Assembly (NCBI GenBank): GCA_018061745.1
Contig: JAGOTN010000035.1
Location: forward strand, 1-5,089
Direction of reading: 5' to 3'
Origin: Minisyncoccota bacterium
Lineage (GTDB): Bacteria > Patescibacteriota > Minisyncoccia > Phycocordibacterales > JAACPR01
Length of the DNA: 5,089 nucleotides
Part shown: in pieces, positions 1 through 5,089 of the stretch
Layout: each line of letters starts with the position of its first letter
Numbering within the stretch: the first letter of the stretch is position 1
Notes under the pieces: generated by a model
Databases searched by the model: none
What the model was told of the DNA's origin: nothing
The model's input: only the letters and a program-made list of their open reading frames with translations
Made by a program: the position numbers and the translations under genes

Positions 1-1336
1 TAAGAAAATCTCTTTTGGCTTCGAGATTTTCTTCGGAAGCGATAATTAAGGCTTGGTTACTGTCTAAAATGAATTGTTTAGAAAGTTCGAGCCAGCGATT
101 GCCTTTTCGTTCAAAATCTTTCAATTTCTCTGAAAAATCAATTTTTTGGTTGAGGAGCTTTTGCTTTTTGGCGATATACTCCTCGCTCGTAATTGTGCTG
201 TCCAAATGAGCGTCAAGAAGCCTGTCTAGCATCTCCTCAACACTTTTGATTTGATTTTTCAGATTTTGAACGAAAAGGGCGTCAGAGTGGAAACTGCTCG
301 CTTGTTCCTTGTCTAGTTCAGCGAGCATGAATTCTTTCCACTCGGACGGCAAAGAAACTTTTTTGATAATGCCACTCACTTGTTCGGCGAGGAATTCTTC
401 GCGGATATATTTTTGTGTGCAGACACCTTTCTTTTTGGTACAGCGATAATAGGTATGACCTTTCTGCACTTCGCTTGTGATACCACAGCCACATTCTCCG
501 CACAAAAATATTCCGCGGAAAATATGCTTGTTAATTCCTCGCTTCATCGGGTGAGCATTTCTCGCCGAGACTTCTGCGCACTTATCAAAAAGTTTCTTTG
601 AAATCGCTGGCTCGTGCTTTCCTTGGTAAAGTTCTTTGTTAAATAAAAACATTCCGTAATAAAAAGGATTTTTCAATATCATTTGCGTGTTTGAAATAGT
701 GAGAACTTTACCATTTTTAGACACCAAGCCCTTTTGGGCGAGCAAATTTCTTGTATCTTTCAGAGAATAATTTCCAGTAGCGTAGACTTCGAACATTTTT
801 CTGACGAGGCGAAACCTTTCCACATCGGGAATAATTTTCTTGTTCAACTTGTCATTCAAATATCCAGTCGGAGCTTGACCGCTTTGTTCGCCTCGTCTTA
901 CTTTCTGCCGAAGTCCACGCTTCACATTCTCTGAAAGATTATCAACATAGTATTTGCTCTGCCCAAAAGCAATATTTAACATAAACTTACCTTGTGGCGT
1001 AGCGTCGAACCAAAACGTCGGGAATTTTAGCTCCTTAATTTTACCAAGGTCGCACAGATAGATTATTTTTCCACCATCAATACTATTTCTCGCCAATCTA
1101 TCTGGGTGCCAAGCTAAAATTCCTGACGCTTTGCCTTTTTCTATGAGCGAGAGCATATTGTTGAAAATAGGTCTGCCTGGCTCTTTGGCGGTTTGTGATT
1201 CAACAAAAGTTTCAACAATTTCTAACTGCTCTCGCTCTGCAAATTCTTTCAACTCGTCAATCTGCGATTCAATACTCAAAATCTGACGATCTGGCTCATC
1301 GGTAGATTTTCTCGCATAAAGAAAGAATTTGTTCAT
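1..1336 (-). CDS. Large serine recombinase / site-specific integrase (C-terminus cut off by window edge)
   Basis: The frame is open from the ATG at 1336 down to the window edge: 445 codons, no stop, so the C-terminus is missing. Enzymes of this family cut and rejoin DNA at short sites through a serine–DNA link. Residues 5–145 are the resolvase catalytic domain: Y7, R9 and nucleophile S11 (YARKS), SIESQ at 21–25 and DRLAR at 79–83. Residues about 150–260 match the Recombinase domain (PTGY at 156–159). A zinc ribbon follows, with C279-x2-C282, C299 and C306 as likely ligands. Residues about 357–425 are charged and heptad-like, as in the coiled coil of large serine integrases. The start is fixed by the YxRxS motif beginning at residue 7; no Shine–Dalgarno sequence precedes it. 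All expected catalytic residues are present, so it looks functional. Family assignment is firm; its role (integrase of an island, transposase or inversion enzyme) is inference. It is transcribed away from the restriction–modification operon. Confidence 0.95.
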   Translation of the reverse strand, partial: MNKFFLYARKSTDEPDRQILSIESQIDELKEFAEREQLEIVETFVESQTAKEPGRPIFNNMLSLIEKGKASGILAWHPDRLARNSIDGGKIIYLCDLGKIKELKFPTFWFDATPQGKFMLNIAFGQSKYYVDNLSENVKRGLRQKVRRGEQSGQAPTGYLNDKLNKKIIPDVERFRLVRKMFEVYATGNYSLKDTRNLLAQKGLVSKNGKVLTISNTQMILKNPFYYGMFLFNKELYQGKHEPAISKKLFDKCAEVSARNAHPMKRGINKHIFRGIFLCGECGCGITSEVQKGHTYYRCTKKKGVCTQKYIREEFLAEQVSGIIKKVSLPSEWKEFMLAELDKEQASSFHSDALFVQNLKNQIKSVEEMLDRLLDAHLDSTITSEEYIAKKQKLLNQKIDFSEKLKDFERKGNRWLELSKQFILDSNQALIIASEENLEAKRDFL

Positions 1337-1367
1337 AGAAAAAGGTTTATGTTAAATATTGCTAATA

Positions 1368-1373
1368 ATTATC
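1368..1373 (-). promoter_or_regulatory. Possible -10 box of the recombinase gene
   Basis: On the minus strand this reads GATAAT, one mismatch from the bacterial -10 consensus TATAAT. It would place the transcript start near 1361, giving a leader of about 25 nt before the ATG at 1336. No convincing -35 box lies at standard spacing, so the call is weak; AT-rich sequence gives such matches by chance. Confidence 0.3.
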
Positions 1374-1407
1374 GCTTCAAGATTGGCTCACAAAATTACT
1401 ATTTTGA

Positions 1408-1423
1408 CTGATGTAATCATCAG
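1408..1423. repeat. Palindrome CTGATG-taat-CATCAG upstream of the recombinase
   Basis: Two perfect 6-bp arms (1408–1413 and 1418–1423) flank a 4-base centre, about 70 bases upstream of the recombinase start and upstream of its possible promoter. It is short for an RNA hairpin and better suited to a dimeric DNA-binding protein. It could be an operator or the inner part of a recombinase crossover site; neither is shown by the sequence alone. Confidence 0.45.
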
Positions 1424-1505
1424 GGAACCCCCGCCTCGCGTCCCGTTCGCTTCTTTTGGATTTCAAAAACCCTTGGCGAATTCTGGCGGAAACCCCCGTC
1501 GCGTC
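1424..1505. repeat. Two diverged copies of a GC-rich motif
   Basis: A motif of the form GGAA(A)CCCCCG followed by a CGCGTC element occurs at 1424–1442 and again at 1488–1505, in the same orientation. The copies differ by small indels and substitutions. They mark the left part of the GC-rich block. No function is known to me; they may be a decayed intergenic repeat. Confidence 0.4.
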
Positions 1506-1531
1506 GCTTTGCGACGCTCCGAATTTTGGCG
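1477..1531. repeat. Stem-loop (7-bp stem, TTT loop) flanked by a 12-bp direct repeat
   Basis: GCGTCGC (1501–1507) and GCGACGC (1511–1517) are perfect inverted arms around TTT, a very stable hairpin. It is flanked by direct copies of CGAATTYTGGCG at 1477–1488 and 1520–1531, matching at 11 of 12 bases. There is no T-run directly after the stem on either strand, so it is not a typical intrinsic terminator. The form resembles repetitive extragenic palindrome units, but a genome-wide count would be needed to call it one. Confidence 0.6.
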
Positions 1532-1612
1532 AAAAAACGAATTTTGAAACTTGGCTGTGTCTCCTGAACAAAATCCGAACTTTTTTCCAACAAAATCCTG
1601 ATTCAGAATTCT

Positions 1613-1669
1613 AAAAAAAGGACTCGGCAGGGCGAAACAATTTTTCTGGGGTTTTGGATTCGCCCTGCC
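1613..1669 (-). terminator. Candidate intrinsic terminator on the minus strand (11-bp stem, 22-nt loop)
   Basis: Perfect 11-bp inverted arms lie at 1626–1636 and 1659–1669 (GGCAGGGCGAA and its complement), with a 22-nt loop. Read on the minus strand the stem is followed after 6 nt by seven T (1619–1613), as in a Rho-independent terminator. The long loop and the spacer before the T-run weaken the call. If real, it would stop antisense transcription leaving the regulator region before it enters the recombinase gene. On the plus strand there is no T-run after it. The stem itself is certain; the function is inferred. Confidence 0.4.
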
Positions 1670-1680
1670 TCGGCTATTGT

Positions 1681-1723
1681 ATTCCGCCCGCAGGAGGGGT
1701 CTGGGGAGGAATGCGGGCGGGAT
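1681..1723. repeat. GC-rich stem-loop (11-bp stem with one G-U, 21-nt purine-rich loop)
   Basis: The arms 1681–1691 and 1713–1723 pair over 11 bp: eight consecutive GC-rich pairs (CCGCCCGC with GCGGGCGG), then one wobble, then two A-T pairs. The 21-nt loop (1692–1712) is purine-rich and contains AGGAGGGG and GGGGAGG. The stem has no T-run on either side. Its geometry closely copies the stem-loop at 1626–1669, 11 bases to its left. A further partial complement to its left arm occurs at 1751–1764 (GGGCGGACAATGCC). Confidence 0.55.
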
Positions 1724-1767
1724 TCGCTTCACATTTCTTTTCGAAATTCGGGGCGGACAATGCCTAT

Positions 1768-1806
1768 GTGTATTATATTACACGTTGTAATTTGATGCAA
1801 CTTACA
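1768..1806. promoter_or_regulatory. Candidate operator array for the XRE regulator
   Basis: Three overlapping dyads built from one half-site lie here: GTGTA-6-TACAC (1768–1783), TTACA-3-TGTAA (1778–1790), and TGTAA-11-TTACA (1786–1806). The middle dyad covers the likely -35 box. Overlapping symmetric sites next to and over the -35 element are what controller proteins of restriction–modification systems use, where one bound dimer activates and a second blocks the promoter. The repeats are visible directly; binding by the downstream protein is inference. Confidence 0.5.
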
Positions 1807-1820
1807 TTATACTTTATTTA
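1785..1820 (+). promoter_or_regulatory. Promoter of the regulator–hsdMSR operon, predicted leaderless start
   Basis: A -35 box TTGTAA (1785–1790) and a -10 box TATACT (1808–1813) are separated by exactly 17 bp. Counting seven bases from the -10 box puts the transcript start at about 1820, which is the A of the regulator's ATG. The bases before that ATG (CATTATACTTTATTT) hold no Shine–Dalgarno sequence, which agrees with a leaderless message. It is the only good sigma-70-type promoter I see before the operon. Confidence 0.65.
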
Positions 1821-2023
1821 TGTCATCAGGTATAAAACTCGGTCAAAACTTAAGAAAATTACGTTTAAAAAAGAAAATGTCGCAAGTAGATCTTGCGACC
1901 GCTTTGAGTGTAGATAGAGCGTATATTAGTAACATTGAAAATGGTCGAATGAACCCAACTCTTTCCACTTTGGAAAAGATTGCTGGGGCGTTGGGAATTT
2001 CCAGTAGCGAACTTTTGAAATAA
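1820..2023 (+). CDS. XRE-family helix-turn-helix regulator, probable controller (C) protein
   Basis: This 67-residue protein is a single Cro/C1-type DNA-binding domain of five helices with nothing added. The helix-turn-helix spans about residues 21–41: SQVDLA (Q22 conserved), then the recognition helix DRAYISNIENG (32–42), followed by NPTLSTLEKIAGALGIS. Its length and make-up fit controller proteins of restriction–modification systems, which bind as dimers to sites over their own promoter. The ATG at 1820 is preferred because the domain begins a few residues after it and because a well-spaced promoter starts transcription at that base. It ends 4 nt before hsdM, so it is cotranscribed with the methylase, specificity and restriction genes. 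The fold is certain; control of the hsd operon is inferred from position and the dyads upstream. A plain autorepressor is the alternative. Confidence 0.92.
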   Translation: MSSGIKLGQNLRKLRLKKKMSQVDLATALSVDRAYISNIENGRMNPTLSTLEKIAGALGISSSELLK

Positions 2024-2027
2024 TTAT

Positions 2028-4076
2028 ATGTCCACAAATTATAGAGAAATATCAAATACAATTTGGAATATCGCCGGGCATTTGCACGGCACCTTTAAAG
2101 CTCACGAGTATCAAGATGTCATTCTCCCTCTAACAGTTTTAAAAAGACTTGATGATGCCCTTGAACCAACAAAACAAAAAACTCTTGAACGTTTCAATGA
2201 ATTAGATGGTCGTGTTTCGAATTTAAATATTTTATATAGAACAACTGGTTACAATTTTTATAACACCTCACCATATACTTTTAGAAAGCTTCTTGAAGCT
2301 CCAACTCAAGCGGCACCAAACTTAAGAAAATATATTGATGGCTTTTCTGATAATGTAAAAGAAATTTTTTCAAAGTTTGAATTCGATAGAATATTAGATA
2401 AATTGCATGAGTCAGAATTGCTTTATTTAGCTTTGAAGGAATTTAATAAAATAGACCTACATCCGGACAAGGTAGAGAATCATATTATTGGATTGGCTTT
2501 TGAAGATCTTATTCGCAGGTTTGCGGAACAATCAAATGAAACAGCCGGAGAGCACTATACTCCGAGAGATGTTGTTCGTTTGATGACATCAATACTTTTT
2601 ACTGGTGAAGAAAAAGAATTAGCCAAACCTGGAGTAATTAAAGAAATTTATGACCCTGCTTGCGGGACAGGAGGAATGCTAACTGTAAGTAAGGATTATA
2701 TTCAGACTAATTTTAATAAAAACGCGAATATCTTTCTATATGGGCAAGAATTAAATTCTTCAACTTACGCTATCTGTAAAGCAGATATGCTTCTTAAAGG
2801 TGAAGATATTGATTATATAAAAGGAGGAGACAAAGAACATCATAAGGCAAGTACATTATCTAACGATCAACATCATGATAAAAAATTTGATTACATACTT
2901 TCAAATCCACCATTCGGAGTAAGTTGGGAAAAGGATAAGACGGCAGTAGTTAATGAAGGAGAACGTAAATTTTCAGGACGTTTTGGTGCGGGCATTCCCA
3001 GAATATCAGATGCTCAGTTTCTATTTATGCAACACGTTATCTCTAAAATTAAAAATAAAAATGATGGTGGTGGTGAAGCCGCAATTGTTTTTAATGGTTC
3101 ACCTCTTTCTACTGGGGATGCTGGTAGTGGTGAAAGTGAGGTTCGAAGGTGGGTTTTAGAAAATGATTATGTTGACGCAATCTTGGCATTGCCAGAAAAG
3201 TTATTTTTCAATACAGGCATATCAACATATATTTGGATTTTTTCAACAAATAAACCAACCGAGAGAAAGAATAAAATTGCTCTTATTGACGGAAGAAATA
3301 TCCGTACAATTTTGAAAAAGAATTTAGGAGAAAAATGTCATGAAATAACAGATCAAGATGCCAAGAAGATACTAGACCTATACACAGAATATAAAAATAC
3401 AAACCTAGTTAAAATCTTTAATACAACCGATTTTGCTTATCGACAAATCACAATCCAGCGTCCTCTTCGACTCAAATTTGAGATTAGTGAAAAATCAATT
3501 GAAAAATTGAAAAATCACAAGGATTTTTTGAACGATGTGCCAAGTAAGAAAAAAGGTGAAAAAGGTGAAGGGGAAAATAAAGCATGGCAAGAACTTCGCA
3601 CTACTATTTATAAGATTTTGGAAAGTATGCATGGTACAGTAATTACTTCTCGTGCTAAGTTTTTGGAAAAACTTGAAACTGAACTTAAAAAAAGAGACCT
3701 AAAAATTACCAAAAGAACCATCAAGATTGTTTGGCAGCAAATTGGTGAAAGAGACGAAGAAGCAGAAATTTGCTTGGATGATGATGGGAAACCAGAAGCA
3801 GACAATGAATTAAAGGATTATGAGCGCGTGCCTTATGGAGTAGATATACAAGAATATTTTAAAAAAGAGGTTTTGCCTTATGCTTCTGATGCGTGGATCG
3901 ACGAAGGAATTAAAGATGATAAGGATAAGAAAATCGGTATTGTGGGATATGAAATTCCTTTTGCATATTATTTTTATCAAATTCTATCTGTTGAGCCACC
4001 TTCTTTAGTAAAAAAAGAAATTAGTAAAATCAGTTCATCTTTACCGAAATTGTTTGAAAAACTTCTAAACATATGA
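2028..4076 (+). CDS. hsdM: Type I restriction–modification system methyltransferase subunit HsdM
   Basis: HsdM transfers a methyl group from S-adenosylmethionine to the N6 of adenine, and also forms part of the restriction complex with HsdS and HsdR. Residues 1–150 are the HsdM N-terminal helical domain (NIAGHLHGTFKAHEYQD at 14–30). The methylase domain runs from about 155 to 480: HYTPRD at 176–181, AdoMet-binding motif I DPACGTGG at 209–216, and catalytic motif IV NPPF at 293–296. At 682 residues it is longer than the roughly 500 of classic HsdM. The extra part (about 490–682) holds a lysine/glutamate-rich linker (506–518), a helical region, and the pair RVPYGVDIQEYF (600–611) and IGYEIPF-type sequence (640–645) that I recognise from a long HsdM subfamily. 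All catalytic residues are intact. It starts 4 nt after the regulator without a Shine–Dalgarno sequence, and its TGA overlaps the hsdS ATG, so translation is probably coupled on both sides. Confidence 0.98.
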   Translation: MSTNYREISNTIWNIAGHLHGTFKAHEYQDVILPLTVLKRLDDALEPTKQKTLERFNELDGRVSNLNILYRTTGYNFYNTSPYTFRKLLEAPTQAAPNLRKYIDGFSDNVKEIFSKFEFDRILDKLHESELLYLALKEFNKIDLHPDKVENHIIGLAFEDLIRRFAEQSNETAGEHYTPRDVVRLMTSILFTGEEKELAKPGVIKEIYDPACGTGGMLTVSKDYIQTNFNKNANIFLYGQELNSSTYAICKADMLLKGEDIDYIKGGDKEHHKASTLSNDQHHDKKFDYILSNPPFGVSWEKDKTAVVNEGERKFSGRFGAGIPRISDAQFLFMQHVISKIKNKNDGGGEAAIVFNGSPLSTGDAGSGESEVRRWVLENDYVDAILALPEKLFFNTGISTYIWIFSTNKPTERKNKIALIDGRNIRTILKKNLGEKCHEITDQDAKKILDLYTEYKNTNLVKIFNTTDFAYRQITIQRPLRLKFEISEKSIEKLKNHKDFLNDVPSKKKGEKGEGENKAWQELRTTIYKILESMHGTVITSRAKFLEKLETELKKRDLKITKRTIKIVWQQIGERDEEAEICLDDDGKPEADNELKDYERVPYGVDIQEYFKKEVLPYASDAWIDEGIKDDKDKKIGIVGYEIPFAYYFYQILSVEPPSLVKKEISKISSSLPKLFEKLLNI

Positions 4077-4744
4077 AAATAATAAAAAATGATAATAAAT
4101 TAATATTACCGCTTAGAGATCAAGAAAAATTTCTTTGGTTTTATGATTGGCTTGGTGATTTTCCTAAACATTGGGATGTTAAGCGTGGAAAATTTTTGTT
4201 TAGAAATGGAAAAGAATTAAATGATGATTTGAAATGTGATCTGATATTATCTTTAACCCTAAATGGAGTTATGCATAAAGAAGATCTTGAGGCTAGGAGT
4301 TTAGTTCCTTCTGATTATTCAACATATCAAATTTTCTATCCTAATGATTTAGTTTTTAAATTGATAGACTTAGAAAATTATCAAACAAGTAGAGTTGGAA
4401 TTGTTAGCGAGAAAGGTATTATGAGTTCTGCTTATATTAGATTAGTACCAAACAAAAACCTAAATTCTAAGTTCTTTTACTACTATTATTATAGTTTGTA
4501 TGTCCAAGGGATTTATAATTTTATGGGAATGGGAGTTAGAGCATCACTAAATTACTCAGATCTTTTAAATATCCCAGTTTTAGTACCACCAATTGGAGAA
4601 CAAGAAAAAATTGTTAACTACTTGGACAATGCTTTAAATGAAATTCAAGAATTTGAAAGCCATGTTGGCGCTAAATTTTCAATAACAAAAAAATATAAAG
4701 CTTCTTTAATTTATTCAGCAGTAACTGGGAAAATTAAAATATAA
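4073..4744 (+). CDS. hsdS: Type I restriction–modification specificity subunit HsdS, half-size with one target recognition domain
   Basis: HsdS recognises the DNA target and holds the HsdM subunits. This protein has 223 residues, about half the usual 400–450. It begins like a complete HsdS (WLGDFPKHWDVKR at 26–38) and continues through one recognition domain with family landmarks: TSRVGI at 105–110, SSAYIRLVP at 118–126, and a hydrophobic VLVPPIGEQEKI at 169–180. It ends with one conserved helical region (181–215) and the typical AVTGKI close (216–221). A second recognition domain is absent, and hsdR follows after 4 nt, so nothing is hidden downstream. Both ends are intact, which favours a natural single-domain form rather than a frameshift. 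Two copies would be needed to fill the place of one normal HsdS, giving a palindromic split target; truncated EcoDXXI and NgoAV subunits behave this way. Translation is coupled to hsdM by an ATGA overlap. It is the most AT-rich gene here (11 of 60 GC in 4321–4380). Confidence 0.94.
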   Translation: MKIIKNDNKLILPLRDQEKFLWFYDWLGDFPKHWDVKRGKFLFRNGKELNDDLKCDLILSLTLNGVMHKEDLEARSLVPSDYSTYQIFYPNDLVFKLIDLENYQTSRVGIVSEKGIMSSAYIRLVPNKNLNSKFFYYYYYSLYVQGIYNFMGMGVRASLNYSDLLNIPVLVPPIGEQEKIVNYLDNALNEIQEFESHVGAKFSITKKYKASLIYSAVTGKIKI

Positions 4745-4748
4745 ATTT

Positions 4749-5089
4749 ATGCCAAATATACATCAAAATTTAAAAGAAATAGAATTTGAAGCTCATATTG
4801 AAAAAGAGCTTGTTAAGGTACACGGTTATAGAAAGCGAAATTCTGAAACTGATTACGACAAACACACTACTTTTGATAAAGAAGTAATGTTTGAATTTTT
4901 TAATAATACTCAAGCTATAAAAATTACAAAAATTAGAGAATTATCAGGAGATGCTTTTGAAGCAAGAATAATAAAAAGAATCGATGACGAAATAACGAAA
5001 CGAGGAATTATAGATTGTCTAAGAAAAGGAATTGAAGAAGGACCAGTTAGGCTTGATTTGATGTATTTTAGGCCTGTAAATTCAGAAAA
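4749..5089 (+). CDS. hsdR: Type I restriction endonuclease subunit HsdR, N-terminus only (cut by window edge)
   Basis: The frame is open from the ATG at 4749 to the right edge (113 codons of a protein usually near 1,000 residues). HsdR is the motor and nuclease: it moves DNA past the complex using ATP and cuts at a distance. The part seen matches the start of the HsdR N-terminal domain: an acidic EIEFE (10–14), HGYRKR (25–30), a YDK segment (36–38), FFNNTQA (50–56), and the RGIIDCLRKGI stretch (85–95) leading to LDLMYFRPVNSE (102–113). The nuclease core and the helicase motifs lie beyond the edge, so activity cannot be judged. It starts 4 nt after hsdS without a Shine–Dalgarno sequence and closes the visible operon order M–S–R. 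Identification rests on these family patterns plus position directly after hsdS. Confidence 0.9.
   Translation, partial: MPNIHQNLKEIEFEAHIEKELVKVHGYRKRNSETDYDKHTTFDKEVMFEFFNNTQAIKITKIRELSGDAFEARIIKRIDDEITKRGIIDCLRKGIEEGPVRLDLMYFRPVNSE

Larger units (their letters stand above)
1337..1819. other. Divergent intergenic region without a supported gene
   Basis: This 483-base stretch separates the recombinase from the regulator. Short open frames exist on both strands, but they overlap each other, are rich in Arg, Phe and Ser, show no recognisable domain and run through perfect hairpins, so I do not call them genes. Composition is mixed: about 52–60% GC in 1621–1740 by counting, against 18–40% in sampled lines of the hsd genes. 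It holds a possible recombinase promoter, a 16-bp imperfect palindrome, three stem-loops, diverged direct repeats, and at its right end the promoter and operator of the regulator. No tRNA or insertion-sequence end was recognised. Confidence 0.8.

Noticed and set aside
15..934. Short open frames inside the recombinase gene on both strands
   Set aside because: They are frame shadows of the 445-codon recombinase frame, which alone carries recognised motifs.
1377..1732. Overlapping short open frames in the intergenic region (minus strand 1377–1571 and 1463–1732, plus strand 1359–1547 and 1654–1917)
   Set aside because: They overlap one another in several frames, are rich in Arg, Ser and Phe, show no domain, and run through perfect hairpins. 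One also covers the regulator promoter and gene in another frame.
1411..1832. ATGT(aat)CATCAGG copies as the two attachment sites of an element
   Set aside because: The shared part is only about 8–9 bases and the second copy lies in the coding start of the regulator; the enclosed 400 bases contain no recombinase, so they cannot bound the element.
2953..3805. Short open frames inside hsdM (2953–3159 plus, 3608–3805 minus)
   Set aside because: They lie wholly within hsdM and have no recognisable features.
4074..4082. TGA read as glycine (code 25, Gracilibacteria/SR1)
   Set aside because: Reading through the hsdM TGA would reach TAA after one more codon, so that stop alone does not exclude it. 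However, no gene has an in-frame TGA and all glycines use GGN, which would be very unlikely under that code.
4687..4693. Run of seven A in hsdS as a phase-variation tract
   Set aside because: The run is short, common in AT-rich DNA, and near the end of the gene, so slippage would change only the tail of the protein.
1..5089. CRISPR array, tRNA or rRNA genes, insertion sequence ends
   Set aside because: No regularly spaced repeats, cloverleaf, rRNA-like blocks or transposase with terminal inverted repeats were seen on either strand.

Overview
The window shows a divergently transcribed pair of units. On the minus strand (1–1336) is a large serine recombinase, open at the left edge. On the plus strand (1820 to the right edge) is a compact type I restriction–modification operon in the order small XRE regulator, hsdM, hsdS, hsdR, with hsdR cut off by the right edge. 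The two units are separated by about 480 bases that contain no convincing gene but are rich in dyad symmetry.

Organism: I infer a bacterium of the Candidate Phyla Radiation (Patescibacteria, Parcubacteria-like). The recombinase has the N-terminal style (RKSTDEPDRQ...SIESQ, then TPQGKFMLNIAFGQSKYYVD) that I associate with that group, and none of the five start codons has a clear Shine–Dalgarno sequence. This comes from memory of families and not from a search. The genetic code looks standard: glycine is always GGN and there is no in-frame TGA in any gene.

Layout: 1–1336 minus, recombinase with catalytic, recombinase, zinc-ribbon and coiled-coil parts. 1337–1819, intergenic: a weak promoter and a 16-bp imperfect palindrome near the recombinase, then a GC-rich stretch (1424–1725) with three stem-loops, then an AT-rich promoter/operator just before the regulator. 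1820–2023, XRE regulator, apparently leaderless. 2028–4076, hsdM with an extended C-terminus. 4073–4744, a half-size hsdS with a single target recognition domain. 4749–edge, N-terminus of hsdR.

How it works together: the genes from 1820 onward are separated by 4-nt gaps or a 4-nt ATGA overlap, so they are almost certainly one transcript. The regulator probably binds the dyads over its own promoter and sets the level of the whole operon, in the manner of restriction–modification controller (C) proteins. HsdM methylates adenine, HsdS chooses the site and HsdR cuts unmodified DNA. Because HsdS has only one recognition domain, two copies probably pair in the enzyme and read a symmetric split target. 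The recombinase next door and the drop in GC content suggest the operon arrived on a mobile element, but no attachment site is proven here.
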